Source: Clostridia bacterium
GTDB taxonomy: Bacteria; Bacillota; DSM-12270; Thermacetogeniales; Thermacetogeniaceae
NCBI GenBank assembly: GCA_902812435.1
Contig: CADDZA010000003.1
Coordinates: forward strand, 1 to 55,875
Direction of reading: 5' to 3'
Length of the DNA stretch: 55,875 nucleotides
Every line of letters begins with the position of its first letter. Within the stretch, counting starts at the first letter, position 1. The position numbers and the translations under genes were made by a program. Positions 16,530 through 24,793 of this stretch are shown here, piece after piece. The notes under the pieces are model-generated. The model worked only from the letters and a program-made list of their open reading frames with translations, did not search any database and had not been told where the DNA came from.

Positions 16530-16559
16530 ATTCTAACACGCACCTCTGCAAGGTGTCAA
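16530..16559 (-). promoter_or_regulatory. Predicted sigma-A promoter of lysA
   Basis: TTGACA (16554-16559), an 18-nt spacer and TAGAAT (16530-16535), about 50 bases before the lysA TTG. The spacer contains CACCTTGCAGAGGTG, a short inverted repeat that could be an operator. The leader is too short for a lysine riboswitch. Confidence 0.7.
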
Positions 16560-16587
16560 CGCGAACCCACCCGAAACGCACGTTTAA

Positions 16588-16606
16588 GGCCACACCATGT
16601 GTGGCC
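16588..16606 (-). terminator. Palindromic hairpin after trpB2, weak terminator
   Basis: GGCCACAC, loop of three, GTGTGGCC: a perfect 8-bp stem about 30 bases after the trpB2 stop. The following minus-strand bases are TTAAACG, so the U-tract is poor; it may be a weak or factor-assisted terminator, or an mRNA 3' stabiliser. Confidence 0.5.
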
Positions 16607-16637
16607 TATAAAATTGAATTATAAAAAATCCATAGCG

Positions 16638-17993
16638 TTATCCGACCTTTGGGACTGATTTCAAGCCCTCTTCTAGCATTTCTTGGGTATATTGAGCATT
16701 GCTCAATTGATTGTTTAAAAAGGCGCTGTAGGCAGTCAGGTCAAAATGGCCGTGGCCGCTCAATCCGAATAGGATAACCCTCTTTTCTCCGGCATCCCTG
16801 GCTTTCAAAGCCTCAACCACAGCTGCGTGAATAGCATGGGCAGACTCGGGAGCGGGCAGTATTCCCTCATTTTGTGCAAACATCACCGCGCTCTTGAAGA
16901 CATCAGTCTGGTCAAAAGCCTGTGCTTCAATGTAACCGTCGTGATAAAGTTTACTGACTAACGGGGCTGCACCATGGTAGCGCAGGCCGCCGGCGTGGAT
17001 TCCCGGAGGAACGAAGTCGTGACCAAGGGTGTACATCTTCATCAGGGGTGTGAAGCCAGCAGTGTCGCCAAAATCGTAAAGATACTTGCCCATGGTCAGG
17101 GTCGGACAGGAAGTGGGTTCTACCGCCACGGCACGAAACTTCTTCCCATTGAATTTATCCTGTAAAAAGGGAAAGACAAGACCTGCAAAATTGCTGCCTC
17201 CTCCATGGCACCCGAATATAACGTCAGGATATAAGCCAATCTTCTCCATCTGTGCCTTGGCCTCTAAACCGATTACTGATTGATGCAAGACAACATGGTT
17301 TAATACACTACCAAGGGAATAATTAGTATCAGGGCGCCCGGCGGCTACTTCAACCGCTTCACTGATGGCGATTCCCAGGCTGCCGAGCGAATCGGGATTC
17401 GCCGAAAGCACGCGCCTGCCCGACTCCGTTTCAGTGCTGGGACTCGGTACCACGCGTGCTCCATAGACCTCCATTATAGCCTTGCGGTATGGCTTCTGCT
17501 CATAACTGACCCGTACCATGTAAACGGTGCAATCCAATCCGTAAAACCTACAGGCGATACTGAGAGCGGTCCCCCACTGTCCGGCTCCCGTCTCGGTAGT
17601 CAAGTGCTTGATCCCGGCCTTTTTATTGTAATAGACCTGGGCAACCGCGGTATTCAGTTTATGACTACCGGCAGGACTGCCCCCTTCGTACTTGTAGTAA
17701 ATCTGGGCGGGGGTGTCCAGGGCCTTTTCAAGCCGTCTGGCGCGACAAAGGGGCGTAGGTCTCCATAAACGGTAGATATCCAGTATTTCTCCTGGAATAT
17801 CAATATACCGTTCGGTTGAAACCTCCTGGGCAATTAAATCGGGCGGAAATATTGCTGACAGATCTTGGGGGCCAACCGGCTGCTTGGTGGCAGGATTTAA
17901 CGATGCCGGTAGGGGTTCAGGCAGATCGGCCTGAACGTTGTACCATGCCTGGGGAAGCTCTCTCTCGTCCAGAAAGATCTTCGTCTCTTCCAT
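16638..17993 (-). CDS. trpB2: TrpB2-type tryptophan synthase beta-like protein
   Basis: 451 residues, PLP-dependent fold-II enzyme. The lysine that binds PLP lies in [20 protein letters not shown], and [30 protein letters not shown] and [12 protein letters not shown] are also conserved. The extended N-terminal region and length identify the TrpB2 (TrpEb_2) branch, which often exists without TrpA and can condense free indole with serine. No trpA or other trp genes adjoin it; the neighbours are lysA and an activase. TrpB2 as an indole-salvage enzyme is inference. It has its own promoter at 18045-18074. Confidence 0.92.
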   Translation of the reverse strand: MEETKIFLDERELPQAWYNVQADLPEPLPASLNPATKQPVGPQDLSAIFPPDLIAQEVSTERYIDIPGEILDIYRLWRPTPLCRARRLEKALDTPAQIYYKYEGGSPAGSHKLNTAVAQVYYNKKAGIKHLTTETGAGQWGTALSIACRFYGLDCTVYMVRVSYEQKPYRKAIMEVYGARVVPSPSTETESGRRVLSANPDSLGSLGIAISEAVEVAAGRPDTNYSLGSVLNHVVLHQSVIGLEAKAQMEKIGLYPDVIFGCHGGGSNFAGLVFPFLQDKFNGKKFRAVAVEPTSCPTLTMGKYLYDFGDTAGFTPLMKMYTLGHDFVPPGIHAGGLRYHGAAPLVSKLYHDGYIEAQAFDQTDVFKSAVMFAQNEGILPAPESAHAIHAAVVEALKARDAGEKRVILFGLSGHGHFDLTAYSAFLNNQLSNAQYTQEMLEEGLKSVPKVG

Positions 17994-18044
17994 CTCGTCT
18001 CATCTCTCCTAACTCTGTTTTTACTTGTTACAAGCATTTTGTGT

Positions 18045-18074
18045 ATTGTACCAACCGATCATTCCAATTGTCAA
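18045..18074 (-). promoter_or_regulatory. Predicted sigma-A promoter of trpB2
   Basis: TTGACA (18069-18074), 18-nt spacer, TACAAT (18045-18050). About 25 bases further on, in the 5' leader, is CTTGTAACAAG, a short palindrome that could serve as an operator. No T-box is recognisable. Confidence 0.65.
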
Positions 18075-18129
18075 TAAATATGTTTTGCCAAAACCCATAA
18101 ACACCATTGGTTCGACAACATTAGTATGA

Positions 18130-18600
18130 GAGTGCACCGCCGAAAGGACTTAGGGAATGCCGGTCAACCCGGTCACTTAAAGTCACTGCCCTGAAAATAC
18201 ATCGAGTACACCCGCCGGTCTACCGCTCGACTCCCGATTCCAGGCCGGACAGGACAACGGCTCGCTTCGGGACACCTCTGGGATGCTGCGTAACAAGTTG
18301 CGAACTGCTTCTGTCAAACGTCGCGTTTGGCCTCGCTGCAAATCAATTCCATCGCAGGTCAAGAGGTGTCTGTACTCGCATCCCGACCTGTCATCCTCGC
18401 TTCGCCTGTCCTGTTACCCGGCCTTCCATAAGTCGCTCGCCGGTAGACCCTTCGGGTATTTTCATACTCTGCTGGTGCCGCCGGAGGCGGCGTGATGGTC
18501 TGCGCCATAGTATCAATAACCCGGTCTCATAACTCATTCCGGGATGGTTCAACCAGTGAAACTGCATTGAGTGTCAGGGAGCAAGCGTAAAGATAAATAA
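18130..18600. repeat. Gene-free, inverted-repeat-rich element or structured RNA candidate
   Basis: The 630-base gap between trpB2 and the activase contains no credible ORF but many long-range complementary pairs: GGTCTACCG (18217-18225) with CGGTAGACC (18441-18449); GGCCGG plus ACAGGACA (18243-18256) with TGTCCTGT and CCGGCC (18407-18423); GACACCTCT (18271-18279) with AGAGGTGTC (18362-18370). These three nest into one long arm. CGAGTACA near 18203 pairs with TGTACTCG near 18371, crossing the second helix. Small hairpins ACCCTTCGGGT and GCCGCCGGAGGCGGC lie outside. The right end (GGGAGCAAGCG near 18578) matches the end of the element at 26990-27190. It could be a mobile intergenic repeat or an RNA. 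Confidence 0.55.
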
Positions 18601-18628
18601 ATAGGATTGATTAACGTAGATCACCTTA

Positions 18629-19633
18629 TCAAGATATTGACTTAAGATTGCTCCGACCGGCCTGGCTGGAATCTTGTTCAGTGATGCCCCATCGCCCGCA
18701 GCGGTCCCCCCAACGGGCAAGCACCTGTTTTCCCTGCCTGATTTCGACCACTTCGCAGGCGTTTGGACAACCCTTGCAGATAAAGCTCCGGGGTTGAAAC
18801 TGGATTTCGGAGACCCTGAAGCCGCGAAACTTGGTTTCCCCGTATTCTGCCGCGTGATCAATGGCAAGCAGGGCCGCGCCAAACGCCCCCATCACGTTGA
18901 AATAGGGAGGAACGATGATTTCTGTCTGGAGGGCTTTCTGAAAGGCCGCCCGCATACCCAGGTTGGCGGCAACACCTCCCTGGAAAACAACAGGAGGCAG
19001 GATTTCCAGACCTTTTCCTACGTTATTCAAATAATTGCGCACCAGAGCCTCACAGAGACCTGCAATAATATCTGGTAAGGTGTGCCCCATTTGCTGTTTA
19101 TGGATCATGTCCGACTCGGCAAATACAGTACACCGTCCCGCAATCCTGACGGGGTTGGTCGCCTCGAGGGCCTTTTCCCCGAACTCTTCAATAGACAAGT
19201 TAAGGCGAAAGGCTTGCTGATCCAAAAAGGAACCGGTCCCGGCGGCGCAAACCGTATTCATGGCAAAATCCACCACAATTCCATCCCGCAGGATGATTAT
19301 CTTGGAATCCTGTCCACCTATCTCAAGGATTGTCTGCACTTCAGGTACTATTTTCAAAGCAGCTACGGCATGCGCCGTTATTTCGTTTTTTATCACATCC
19401 GCTCCGACTAGAACGCCTGCCAGGAAGCGAGCGCTTCCCGTTGTACCGACCCCGCAGATCCGGTCGCGGGGAGAGAGTTGCTCCTCGAGCAGGGCCAAAC
19501 CTTGCTGTAAAACGGCGATCGGTTGGCCCTGCGTACGCAGGTACAGCGGCTGCACATACGGCTCTCCTTCCGCATCAAGCAGAACCAGGTTCGTACTCAC
19601 AGACCCGACATCTATTCCCAGGAAAAGATCCAT
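18629..19633 (-). CDS. Acyl-CoA dehydratase activase (BadF/BadG/BcrA/BcrD ATPase family, HgdC-like)
   Basis: 334 residues. ASKHA ATPase signatures are LFLGIDVGSVSTNLVLLD at the start and LEIGGQDSKIIIL, with MNTVCAAGTGSFLDQQAFR carrying the conserved cysteine that binds the bridging [4Fe-4S] cluster, and GRCTVFAESDMIHKQQ the second. These activases use ATP to push one electron into 2-hydroxyacyl-CoA dehydratases or benzoyl-CoA-type reductases. A C-terminal CKGCPNACEV segment adds more cysteines. It overlaps the next gene by one base and forms an operon with two activase-related proteins. No dehydratase alpha/beta subunits are in the window, so the substrate is unknown. Confidence 0.88.
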   Translation of the reverse strand: MDLFLGIDVGSVSTNLVLLDAEGEPYVQPLYLRTQGQPIAVLQQGLALLEEQLSPRDRICGVGTTGSARFLAGVLVGADVIKNEITAHAVAALKIVPEVQTILEIGGQDSKIIILRDGIVVDFAMNTVCAAGTGSFLDQQAFRLNLSIEEFGEKALEATNPVRIAGRCTVFAESDMIHKQQMGHTLPDIIAGLCEALVRNYLNNVGKGLEILPPVVFQGGVAANLGMRAAFQKALQTEIIVPPYFNVMGAFGAALLAIDHAAEYGETKFRGFRVSEIQFQPRSFICKGCPNACEVVEIRQGKQVLARWGDRCGRWGITEQDSSQAGRSNLKSIS

Positions 19634-20727
19634 TACAGGTTCTCCTTTCTTCTTTTCTCGCGCCTTGCCGCCATCAAATCCACAAAGGCCTCAAGCCTGG
19701 TTTGTATCCCTGCTTCACCCGACTGCTCGTCCAGGTAAAATGTTAACGTAGGAATCCCATAATCCTTGGAAACGGCAGGAAGTATGGAATGAGCCACGAT
19801 TTCGGGCATACAGGTAAAAGGGGCGACATGCACCACCCCGTCATAACCCTGTTTGCCGAATTCCACGGTGGAACCGACCGTTTCCTGTCCGTGGCCTCCA
19901 ACAAAGCTGTTGAGGTAGGGTGCGGCCAGCTTGTCAACGTGCTCCATACCCTTTACCCGGAGCAGGCCGCCGAAGAGATGCTCGTTGATCCAGGCACTCA
20001 AATAAATGCTGCGGGTCACTTCCACTCCCAACAACCCCAAACGCCTCTCCATGTCGTAATTTGCAAAAGGCTCGAGCACGGTAAATATCTCTCCCACAAA
20101 ACCCACCCTGAGAAAAGGCCCGGATCTCAAGGGCAGTGCCCGGCACTGGTTGTTGAAATCCCGGAGGATCTCGTCCATCTCACGCTTGTCGCTTGCTTCA
20201 TCAATTCTGCGCAGGGCCTGACGCCTGTATTCCTCTAGCCGATGCGGCTCGTAGGTGCGAGGACGCAGAAAGAGTACTCTTTCCTCGACTGTATCAACCG
20301 CCCGGGCCTTATACCATGCAAACCTGATCGCCTTAAAAATGCGCCACCAGGAGATATCACCAACAAGGCACCTGATTTTGTCTCTTACTTCCCTCCAGCT
20401 GACATCAGGGGGTTCTAGGACCACCATTTCCATGGATTTTCCGAGTTCATCGAGTATTTCCTTCTGCACCTGGGCATAGTAACCGAACCTGCAGGGTCCA
20501 ACACCTCCCGCCATCAAAATGGTATCTGCTCCTAATTCCCATGCCTCAAGGAAATTACCCAGGTTAAGTTTGAGAGGAAAACAGGCAAATTCCGGGGCAT
20601 ATCGCACACCTAACTCCACAGTGCGCCTTGAGGTGGGAGGCGGTAGCACTAAATCAAGTCCCAGATTGGTAAAAAGTGCTCTAACAACAATGTACAGGTT
20701 GCCCATATGAGGGTACGTGATCCTCAT
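19633..20727 (-). CDS. Acyl-CoA dehydratase activase-related protein (DUF2229/CoA protein activase type)
   Basis: 364 residues. ITYPHMGNLYIVVRALFTNL, YAPEFACFPLKLNLGNFLEA, MAGGVGPCRFGYYAQVQ and VHVAPFTCMPEIVAHSILPA are typical of the activase-associated DUF2229/HgdB-like domain; conserved cysteines in CFPLK, GPCRFG and TCMPE could hold an iron-sulfur cluster. In some clostridia such domains are fused to the BcrA/D ATPase as one ~1,400-residue protein; here they are separate ORFs. ATG at 20727 has GGAGG seven bases upstream. It overlaps the preceding gene by 47 bases and is coupled to the activase. Function: probable electron-transfer partner, unproven. Confidence 0.82.
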   Translation of the reverse strand: MRITYPHMGNLYIVVRALFTNLGLDLVLPPPTSRRTVELGVRYAPEFACFPLKLNLGNFLEAWELGADTILMAGGVGPCRFGYYAQVQKEILDELGKSMEMVVLEPPDVSWREVRDKIRCLVGDISWWRIFKAIRFAWYKARAVDTVEERVLFLRPRTYEPHRLEEYRRQALRRIDEASDKREMDEILRDFNNQCRALPLRSGPFLRVGFVGEIFTVLEPFANYDMERRLGLLGVEVTRSIYLSAWINEHLFGGLLRVKGMEHVDKLAAPYLNSFVGGHGQETVGSTVEFGKQGYDGVVHVAPFTCMPEIVAHSILPAVSKDYGIPTLTFYLDEQSGEAGIQTRLEAFVDLMAARREKRRKENL

Positions 20728-21712
20728 TCTTCTTCCTCCGTTTGATCATCTCTATGAATGCCTCTAAACGCGTCACCAAACCTGCCTCCCCGGTGTGCTC
20801 GTCGATGGTCAGCATCATAAATGGAGGGTTGCCCCTGTGTTTTGCCCACCTTTTTACCAATTCGCCGACCAGCGACTCCGGCCCGCACCCGAAAGAAGTC
20901 AGGTAGATTACTCCATCCAACTTCTCGTTCTCAAAAAAAGTCAAGGCCGATCCAATCATCTGTTTTCCCAGCGTCCAAAAAAGCCTCTTGGGAAGCCTTT
21001 TCGTTTGGTTGTCAATTAAATCATCAGACACGGAAGCAGGAGTAACAACAGATGCTCCCATTTGACGCATTTTTCCGATCAGGTTCATGCTGATGTATGA
21101 GTCATAAAGGTTATAAGGATGTCCGAGAAGACCTATTTTCAAGAAACCAGGGGAAGCAACCGACGTGGCAGCCGCCTCGCTAATCCCATCAGCGGCATCC
21201 ATCGCCTCCGGTGGAAGCAGGCCACTTTTAAGAAGCCTCCGAAAATTTTTATCTGCTTCCAGGGCAGAGCAATAGGCTCGCTTGATCAAATGCCTGTCGC
21301 GGGTAAAGATGCTTCCGACCTTCTCAAAAAAGTGAGACCAATCAAGTCCCCTGCGCCCGCTGACATCAAGAGCGGTGTCAATAATTGGAGGAAGGTTTGC
21401 AAGGCGAACCCGCAACATATCGGAAAGTCCCATAAATTTCGGGCAGATGTACTCTTTGTGTTCCACGCTGATCAACCGCGGTACAAATAAATAATCTACT
21501 TTGCCGGACAATTCCAGCACATGCCCGAAGAAAAGCTTAACAGGGAGGCACGCCTCGCCCAGGGCGGTACGCAACCCGGCGTCCAGGATTCTCTTGTTGG
21601 TTTCAGGTGAAACAACAACCTGGATATCTAACTCAGTGAAAAATGCCCGCCAAAGTGGGTAGTAAAAATAAAACAAAAGGGCGCGCGGTATTCCAACTTT
21701 GATCATACTCAC
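20681..21712 (-). CDS. Acyl-CoA dehydratase activase-related protein, first gene of the trio
   Basis: 343 residues, paralogous to the next protein: IKVGIPRALLFYFYYPLWRA, ALGEACLPVKLFFGHVLEL, EYICPKFMGLSDMLR and IYLTSFGCGPESLVGELV. ACLPVK, ICPKF and GCGPES supply conserved cysteines in the same order as in DUF2229 proteins. Tail LTIDEHTGEAGLVTRLEAFI matches LDEQSGEAGIQTRLEAFVD of its neighbour, showing duplication. It opens the three-gene operon; 76 bases separate its start from the spoVAE stop... upstream gene order implies an own promoter, which I could not pinpoint because the sequence upstream belongs to no gene only over 21713-21788. Confidence 0.82.
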   Translation of the reverse strand: MSMIKVGIPRALLFYFYYPLWRAFFTELDIQVVVSPETNKRILDAGLRTALGEACLPVKLFFGHVLELSGKVDYLFVPRLISVEHKEYICPKFMGLSDMLRVRLANLPPIIDTALDVSGRRGLDWSHFFEKVGSIFTRDRHLIKRAYCSALEADKNFRRLLKSGLLPPEAMDAADGISEAAATSVASPGFLKIGLLGHPYNLYDSYISMNLIGKMRQMGASVVTPASVSDDLIDNQTKRLPKRLFWTLGKQMIGSALTFFENEKLDGVIYLTSFGCGPESLVGELVKRWAKHRGNPPFMMLTIDEHTGEAGLVTRLEAFIEMIKRRKKNEDHVPSYGQPVHCC

Positions 21713-21788
21713 GACCTTCTTTAATCTGGTCTTGTCTAAAACATATTTTAGGTAATTTATCTTGATAAGGCAAATTCTTCTTTAAAAT

Positions 21789-22145
21789 TTAGCTGCGCGG
21801 GTTGAAAAGAACCGCGGCTGCATATCCAAAAACAACAGCAGCCACAATACCTGCTGCCGTGGCCTCCACTCCTCCGGCAAACGCTCCTAACAAACCTCTG
21901 GTCTGGACGGCTTTGATGGCACCCTGGGCCAGGCTATGGCCGAAACCGGAAAGGGGAATGGTGGCCCCTGCTCCCGCGATATTAACCAACGGCTGATATA
22001 AGCCTAGCGCACTCAAGATGGCCCCAACGGTCACATATCCAACAAGAACATGAGCTGGAGTAACGGAGGTCCTGGTAAGGTCCATAAACAACTGACCAAT
22101 TGCACAAATAATCCCACCAATCACAAAAGCTAGTAGAAATTGCAC
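21789..22145 (-). CDS. spoVAE: Stage V sporulation protein AE (SpoVAEb)
   Basis: 118 residues, three to four membrane helices. QFLLAFVIGGIICAIGQLFM, TPAHVLVGYVTVGAILSALG and GAGATIPLSGFGHSLAQGAI are typical of the SpoVAC/SpoVAEb family. It forms part of the SpoVA channel for dipicolinic acid uptake into the forespore and release in germination. It starts 15 bases after spoVAD in the operon spoVAC-spoVAD-spoVAE. Confidence 0.94.
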   Translation of the reverse strand: MQFLLAFVIGGIICAIGQLFMDLTRTSVTPAHVLVGYVTVGAILSALGLYQPLVNIAGAGATIPLSGFGHSLAQGAIKAVQTRGLLGAFAGGVEATAAGIVAAVVFGYAAAVLFNPRS

Positions 22146-22160
22146 CGAATCAACTCCCTA

Positions 22161-23180
22161 TCAGTTAAATTCAACAACCACCGCGTGTGCTATACCGGGG
22201 ATTGTTTCCCCCTGCTGGGCACTGGTTGGGCTCATCAGAGCACCGGTAGCCAGGAAAAGAATTTTTTGATATTTCTTTTCCCATAACCGCCGCAGGATGA
22301 GTCCCGAAAACACCACAGCGGCACAGCCGCAGCCGCTGCCGCCCGAATGGACGTCCTGCCTCTCCAGATCGTAAATAAGCATGCCGCAATCCTGGTAGTT
22401 CTCACCCATCTGGTAGCCGCGTTGCTGCAAAAGATTGACTAAGGCAGCTTTGCCGACAGCACCAAGGTCACCGGTTAGAATGAGATCGTAACTGTCAGGC
22501 TTTGTTCCGGTGTCCTGAAAGTGGGTAACAAGGGTGTCCGCCGCGGCCGGAGCCATGGCCGAACCCATATCGTTGGCGTCTGTCATGCCCATGTCAACCA
22601 CTTTTCCGATGGTCCCCATGGTTACTCTGGGCCCATTTCCCGACTCTTCCAGTACCAGCGCCCCGCTCCCCGTCACGGTCCACTGGGCGGAAGGGGGGCG
22701 CTGCACTCCCTGCTCAGTGGGGAAACGATACTGGCGTTCAGCGGTATTGTGATGACTGGAAGAAGCAAGCAGAACACGTCTGGCAAATCCGCCGTCAATT
22801 AAAATACTTGCAACCAGCATGGCTTCAACGAATGTTGAACATGCCCCAAATAAACCAAAGAACGGGATCGCAATCCCCCTTGCCGCAAAATTTGCGGAAA
22901 TAATCTGGTTTAACAGATCACCGGCCAGGAAATAGTCGATATCCTGTTCCTGAAGATTTACCTTGCGGAGAGCCAGTTTCGCGCTTTCCCGGAGCATCTT
23001 GCATTCCGCCTTCTCCCATGACTGCTCCCCAAAAAGGAGATCCTCGACAATCCAATCAAAGGTATCCGCCAGAGGGCCTGCACCTTCCGTATTCCCAACT
23101 ACACTGGCACTTGATGTAATGACTATTGGTTTAACAAAGCGGATCGATTGCTGACCTACTTTTTTTTCGATTTCCATCAC
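22161..23180 (-). CDS. spoVAD: Stage V sporulation protein AD
   Basis: 339 residues with a thiolase-like fold; the dipicolinate-binding soluble subunit of SpoVA. Signature stretches are VGQQSIRFVKPIVITSSASV, FFGLFGACSTFVEAMLVASI and SGGSGCGCAAVVFSGLIL. The ACS cysteine sits at the position of the thiolase nucleophile. The start is GTG/ATG around 23180, immediately after the spoVAC stop. Confidence 0.96.
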   Translation of the reverse strand: MMEIEKKVGQQSIRFVKPIVITSSASVVGNTEGAGPLADTFDWIVEDLLFGEQSWEKAECKMLRESAKLALRKVNLQEQDIDYFLAGDLLNQIISANFAARGIAIPFFGLFGACSTFVEAMLVASILIDGGFARRVLLASSSHHNTAERQYRFPTEQGVQRPPSAQWTVTGSGALVLEESGNGPRVTMGTIGKVVDMGMTDANDMGSAMAPAAADTLVTHFQDTGTKPDSYDLILTGDLGAVGKAALVNLLQQRGYQMGENYQDCGMLIYDLERQDVHSGGSGCGCAAVVFSGLILRRLWEKKYQKILFLATGALMSPTSAQQGETIPGIAHAVVVEFN

Positions 23181-23181
23181 C

Positions 23182-23664
23182 CTAACGTATCAAATAATAG
23201 ATTAATCCGATCACAGCAGACACCAGGAATCCATAAACAAGAACGGGCCCGGCTACCGTAAACAACCTGGCTCCCACTCCGAAAACAAAACCCTCCCGTT
23301 TAAACTCCATAGCCGGTGCTACAATGGAGTTGGCAAACCCGGTGATGGGCACAATTGACCCCGCTCCACCGTATTTACCAATGACGTCATAGACTCCCAA
23401 TCCGGTCAGTAAAGCTCCTAAAAAAACCATGGTTGCTGCGGTGGCCGCAGCGGCTTCCTTGTCACCGAGTCCCTGCTTTTTCAAAAGCCAGAGAATCAAC
23501 TGACCGAAGAAGCAAATCGCACCACCAACCAGAAACGCCAGAATGGTGTTTTTCAAGACAGGCGGTCTCGGTTTAACGTTTTTTACCAACTGCTTATACT
23601 CTTGCTGCATATCCTGCTGCATTTTTTGCTGTTGCACATTACCCTGTCCCTGGCTCTGTGTCAT
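23182..23664 (-). CDS. spoVAC: Stage V sporulation protein AC
   Basis: About 160 residues: a glutamine/methionine-rich hydrophilic N-terminus, then three to four helices beginning VLKNTILAFLVGGAICFFGQ, with GAGSIVPITGFANSIVAPAM. SpoVAC is the mechanosensitive membrane subunit of the SpoVA channel in Bacillus. ATG at 23664 (MTQSQGQ) has GGTGGTG eight bases upstream, favoured over a start nine codons earlier. An intrinsic terminator just upstream isolates it from dodecin, so the spoVA genes have a separate, presumably forespore (SigG-type) promoter. Confidence 0.93.
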   Translation of the reverse strand: MTQSQGQGNVQQQKMQQDMQQEYKQLVKNVKPRPPVLKNTILAFLVGGAICFFGQLILWLLKKQGLGDKEAAAATAATMVFLGALLTGLGVYDVIGKYGGAGSIVPITGFANSIVAPAMEFKREGFVFGVGARLFTVAGPVLVYGFLVSAVIGLIYYLIR

Positions 23665-23689
23665 GAGATAATCACCACCAATATCTCTC

Positions 23690-23727
23690 AAAAAAAATAG
23701 GAGTACCCCCTACCAGATACTCCTATT
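23690..23727 (-). terminator. Intrinsic terminator between the dodecin gene and spoVAC
   Basis: On the minus strand AATAGGAGTA, a 12-nt loop and TACTCCTATT make a perfect 10-bp stem followed by six more T residues. It closes the sigF/dodecin side of the locus. Confidence 0.88.
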
Positions 23728-23734
23728 CCCTGAA

Positions 23735-23947
23735 TTACAGGCCACCTTTATCTCCATCGGCATAAGCTATCTTGACATTGGCCTTGTACTCCATAATATC
23801 GCCGTGTACAACATTTGCTGTAAGATTTAATACTTCGACACCCGTGATATTACCCACCGTTTTAGATGCTTCTCTAATGGCGGACCTTACGGCATCCTTC
23901 CAGCTTGTTTCCGATTCTCCTACGAGTTCAATAACTTTTGCGTGCAA
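23735..23947 (-). CDS. Dodecin family flavin-binding protein
   Basis: 70 residues. The sequence KVIELVGESETSWKDAVRSA followed by IREASKTVGNITGVEV and YKANVKIAYADG fits dodecin, a dodecameric flavin/CoA-binding storage protein with a small beta-alpha-beta-beta fold. It lies between sigF and spoVAC and ends in a terminator. A sporulation-linked role is suggested only by position. Confidence 0.85.
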   Translation of the reverse strand: MHAKVIELVGESETSWKDAVRSAIREASKTVGNITGVEVLNLTANVVHGDIMEYKANVKIAYADGDKGGL

Positions 23948-24015
23948 GTTCTCGCCCCCTTTTGGTTTTTTCTTTTTGTATTATCTCCTTTCTCTATCTA
24001 AATATTCAGGGATCG

Positions 24016-24783
24016 CTATGACCTCAGATGATCCCGCAGCCTTGCAACAGCCTGCCGTTCCAACCTGGAAATCTGAACCTGGGATAGACCGAGCAGTGCA
24101 CCAACCTCGGCCTGGGTTTTATCCTCAAAGAACCTCAACCAGATAATTTGCCGCTCCCGTTCGGGCAGCCTGGTTAAAGCCTCCCGCAGTGCAATTTTTT
24201 CCAACCAGGCATGCTCCTGCTCACCTTCGCTTTTCAAGCAATCTAGTACACTGAGGGAATCTCCTTCGTCATGGTTAAGGGTTTCAAAAAGAGATATCGG
24301 CAGTTGAGCAGCCTCGAGGGCTGCTGCAACTTCTTCCTTCCCTAAATTTAAAGCGCTGGCGATTTCTCCCACAGTTGGTTCCCGGCCTAACTCGCGCACC
24401 AGCTTTTCACGCATCCGTTTAATAAGAATCCCCTTTTCCTTCAAAGCTCGCGTGACCTTGATCGGGTGATCGTCCCTGAGAAACCGCCTGATTTCGCCAA
24501 TAATCATTGGTACTGCGTATGTAGAAAATCTTACTCCATAATCGGGATTAAAATTATCTATAGCCTTAATTAGGCCGATTACGCCGATTTGAAACAGATC
24601 CTCCGGGTCAAAACCACGCCCCTCAAAGCGTTTGACAATGTTAAACACCAACCGGAAGTTGCAGTTAACCAATTTTTCTCTTGCCCTTTGATCCCCCTTG
24701 CGGGCTTTTTTTAAAAGGCGAACGGTATCCCTCTCCGACAGGAGAGGGAAACGGGGAATGCTCATGCCCTGTAAGGAACCCAT
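24016..24783 (-). CDS. sigF: Sporulation sigma factor SigF
   Basis: 255 residues, the first forespore-specific sigma factor. Region 2 is visible as EDLFQIGVIGLIKAIDNFNP with VRFSTYAVPMIIGEIRRFLR, and region 4 as LPERERQIIWLRFFEDKTQA with LGLSQVQISRLERQAVA. The ATG at 24783, behind GAGAGG, gives the same length as B. subtilis SigF; a GTG eight codons upstream lacks an SD and overlaps spoIIAB. Third gene of spoIIAA-spoIIAB-sigF. Confidence 0.95.
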   Translation of the reverse strand: MGSLQGMSIPRFPLLSERDTVRLLKKARKGDQRAREKLVNCNFRLVFNIVKRFEGRGFDPEDLFQIGVIGLIKAIDNFNPDYGVRFSTYAVPMIIGEIRRFLRDDHPIKVTRALKEKGILIKRMREKLVRELGREPTVGEIASALNLGKEEVAAALEAAQLPISLFETLNHDEGDSLSVLDCLKSEGEQEHAWLEKIALREALTRLPERERQIIWLRFFEDKTQAEVGALLGLSQVQISRLERQAVARLRDHLRS

Positions 24784-24793
24784 TTCAAGCCTC

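Noticed and set aside
18130-18600. Group II intron, tmRNA or RNase P RNA
   Set aside because: None of the domain V, tag-peptide or GAAAGUCC-type signatures was found; left as an unclassified structured element.
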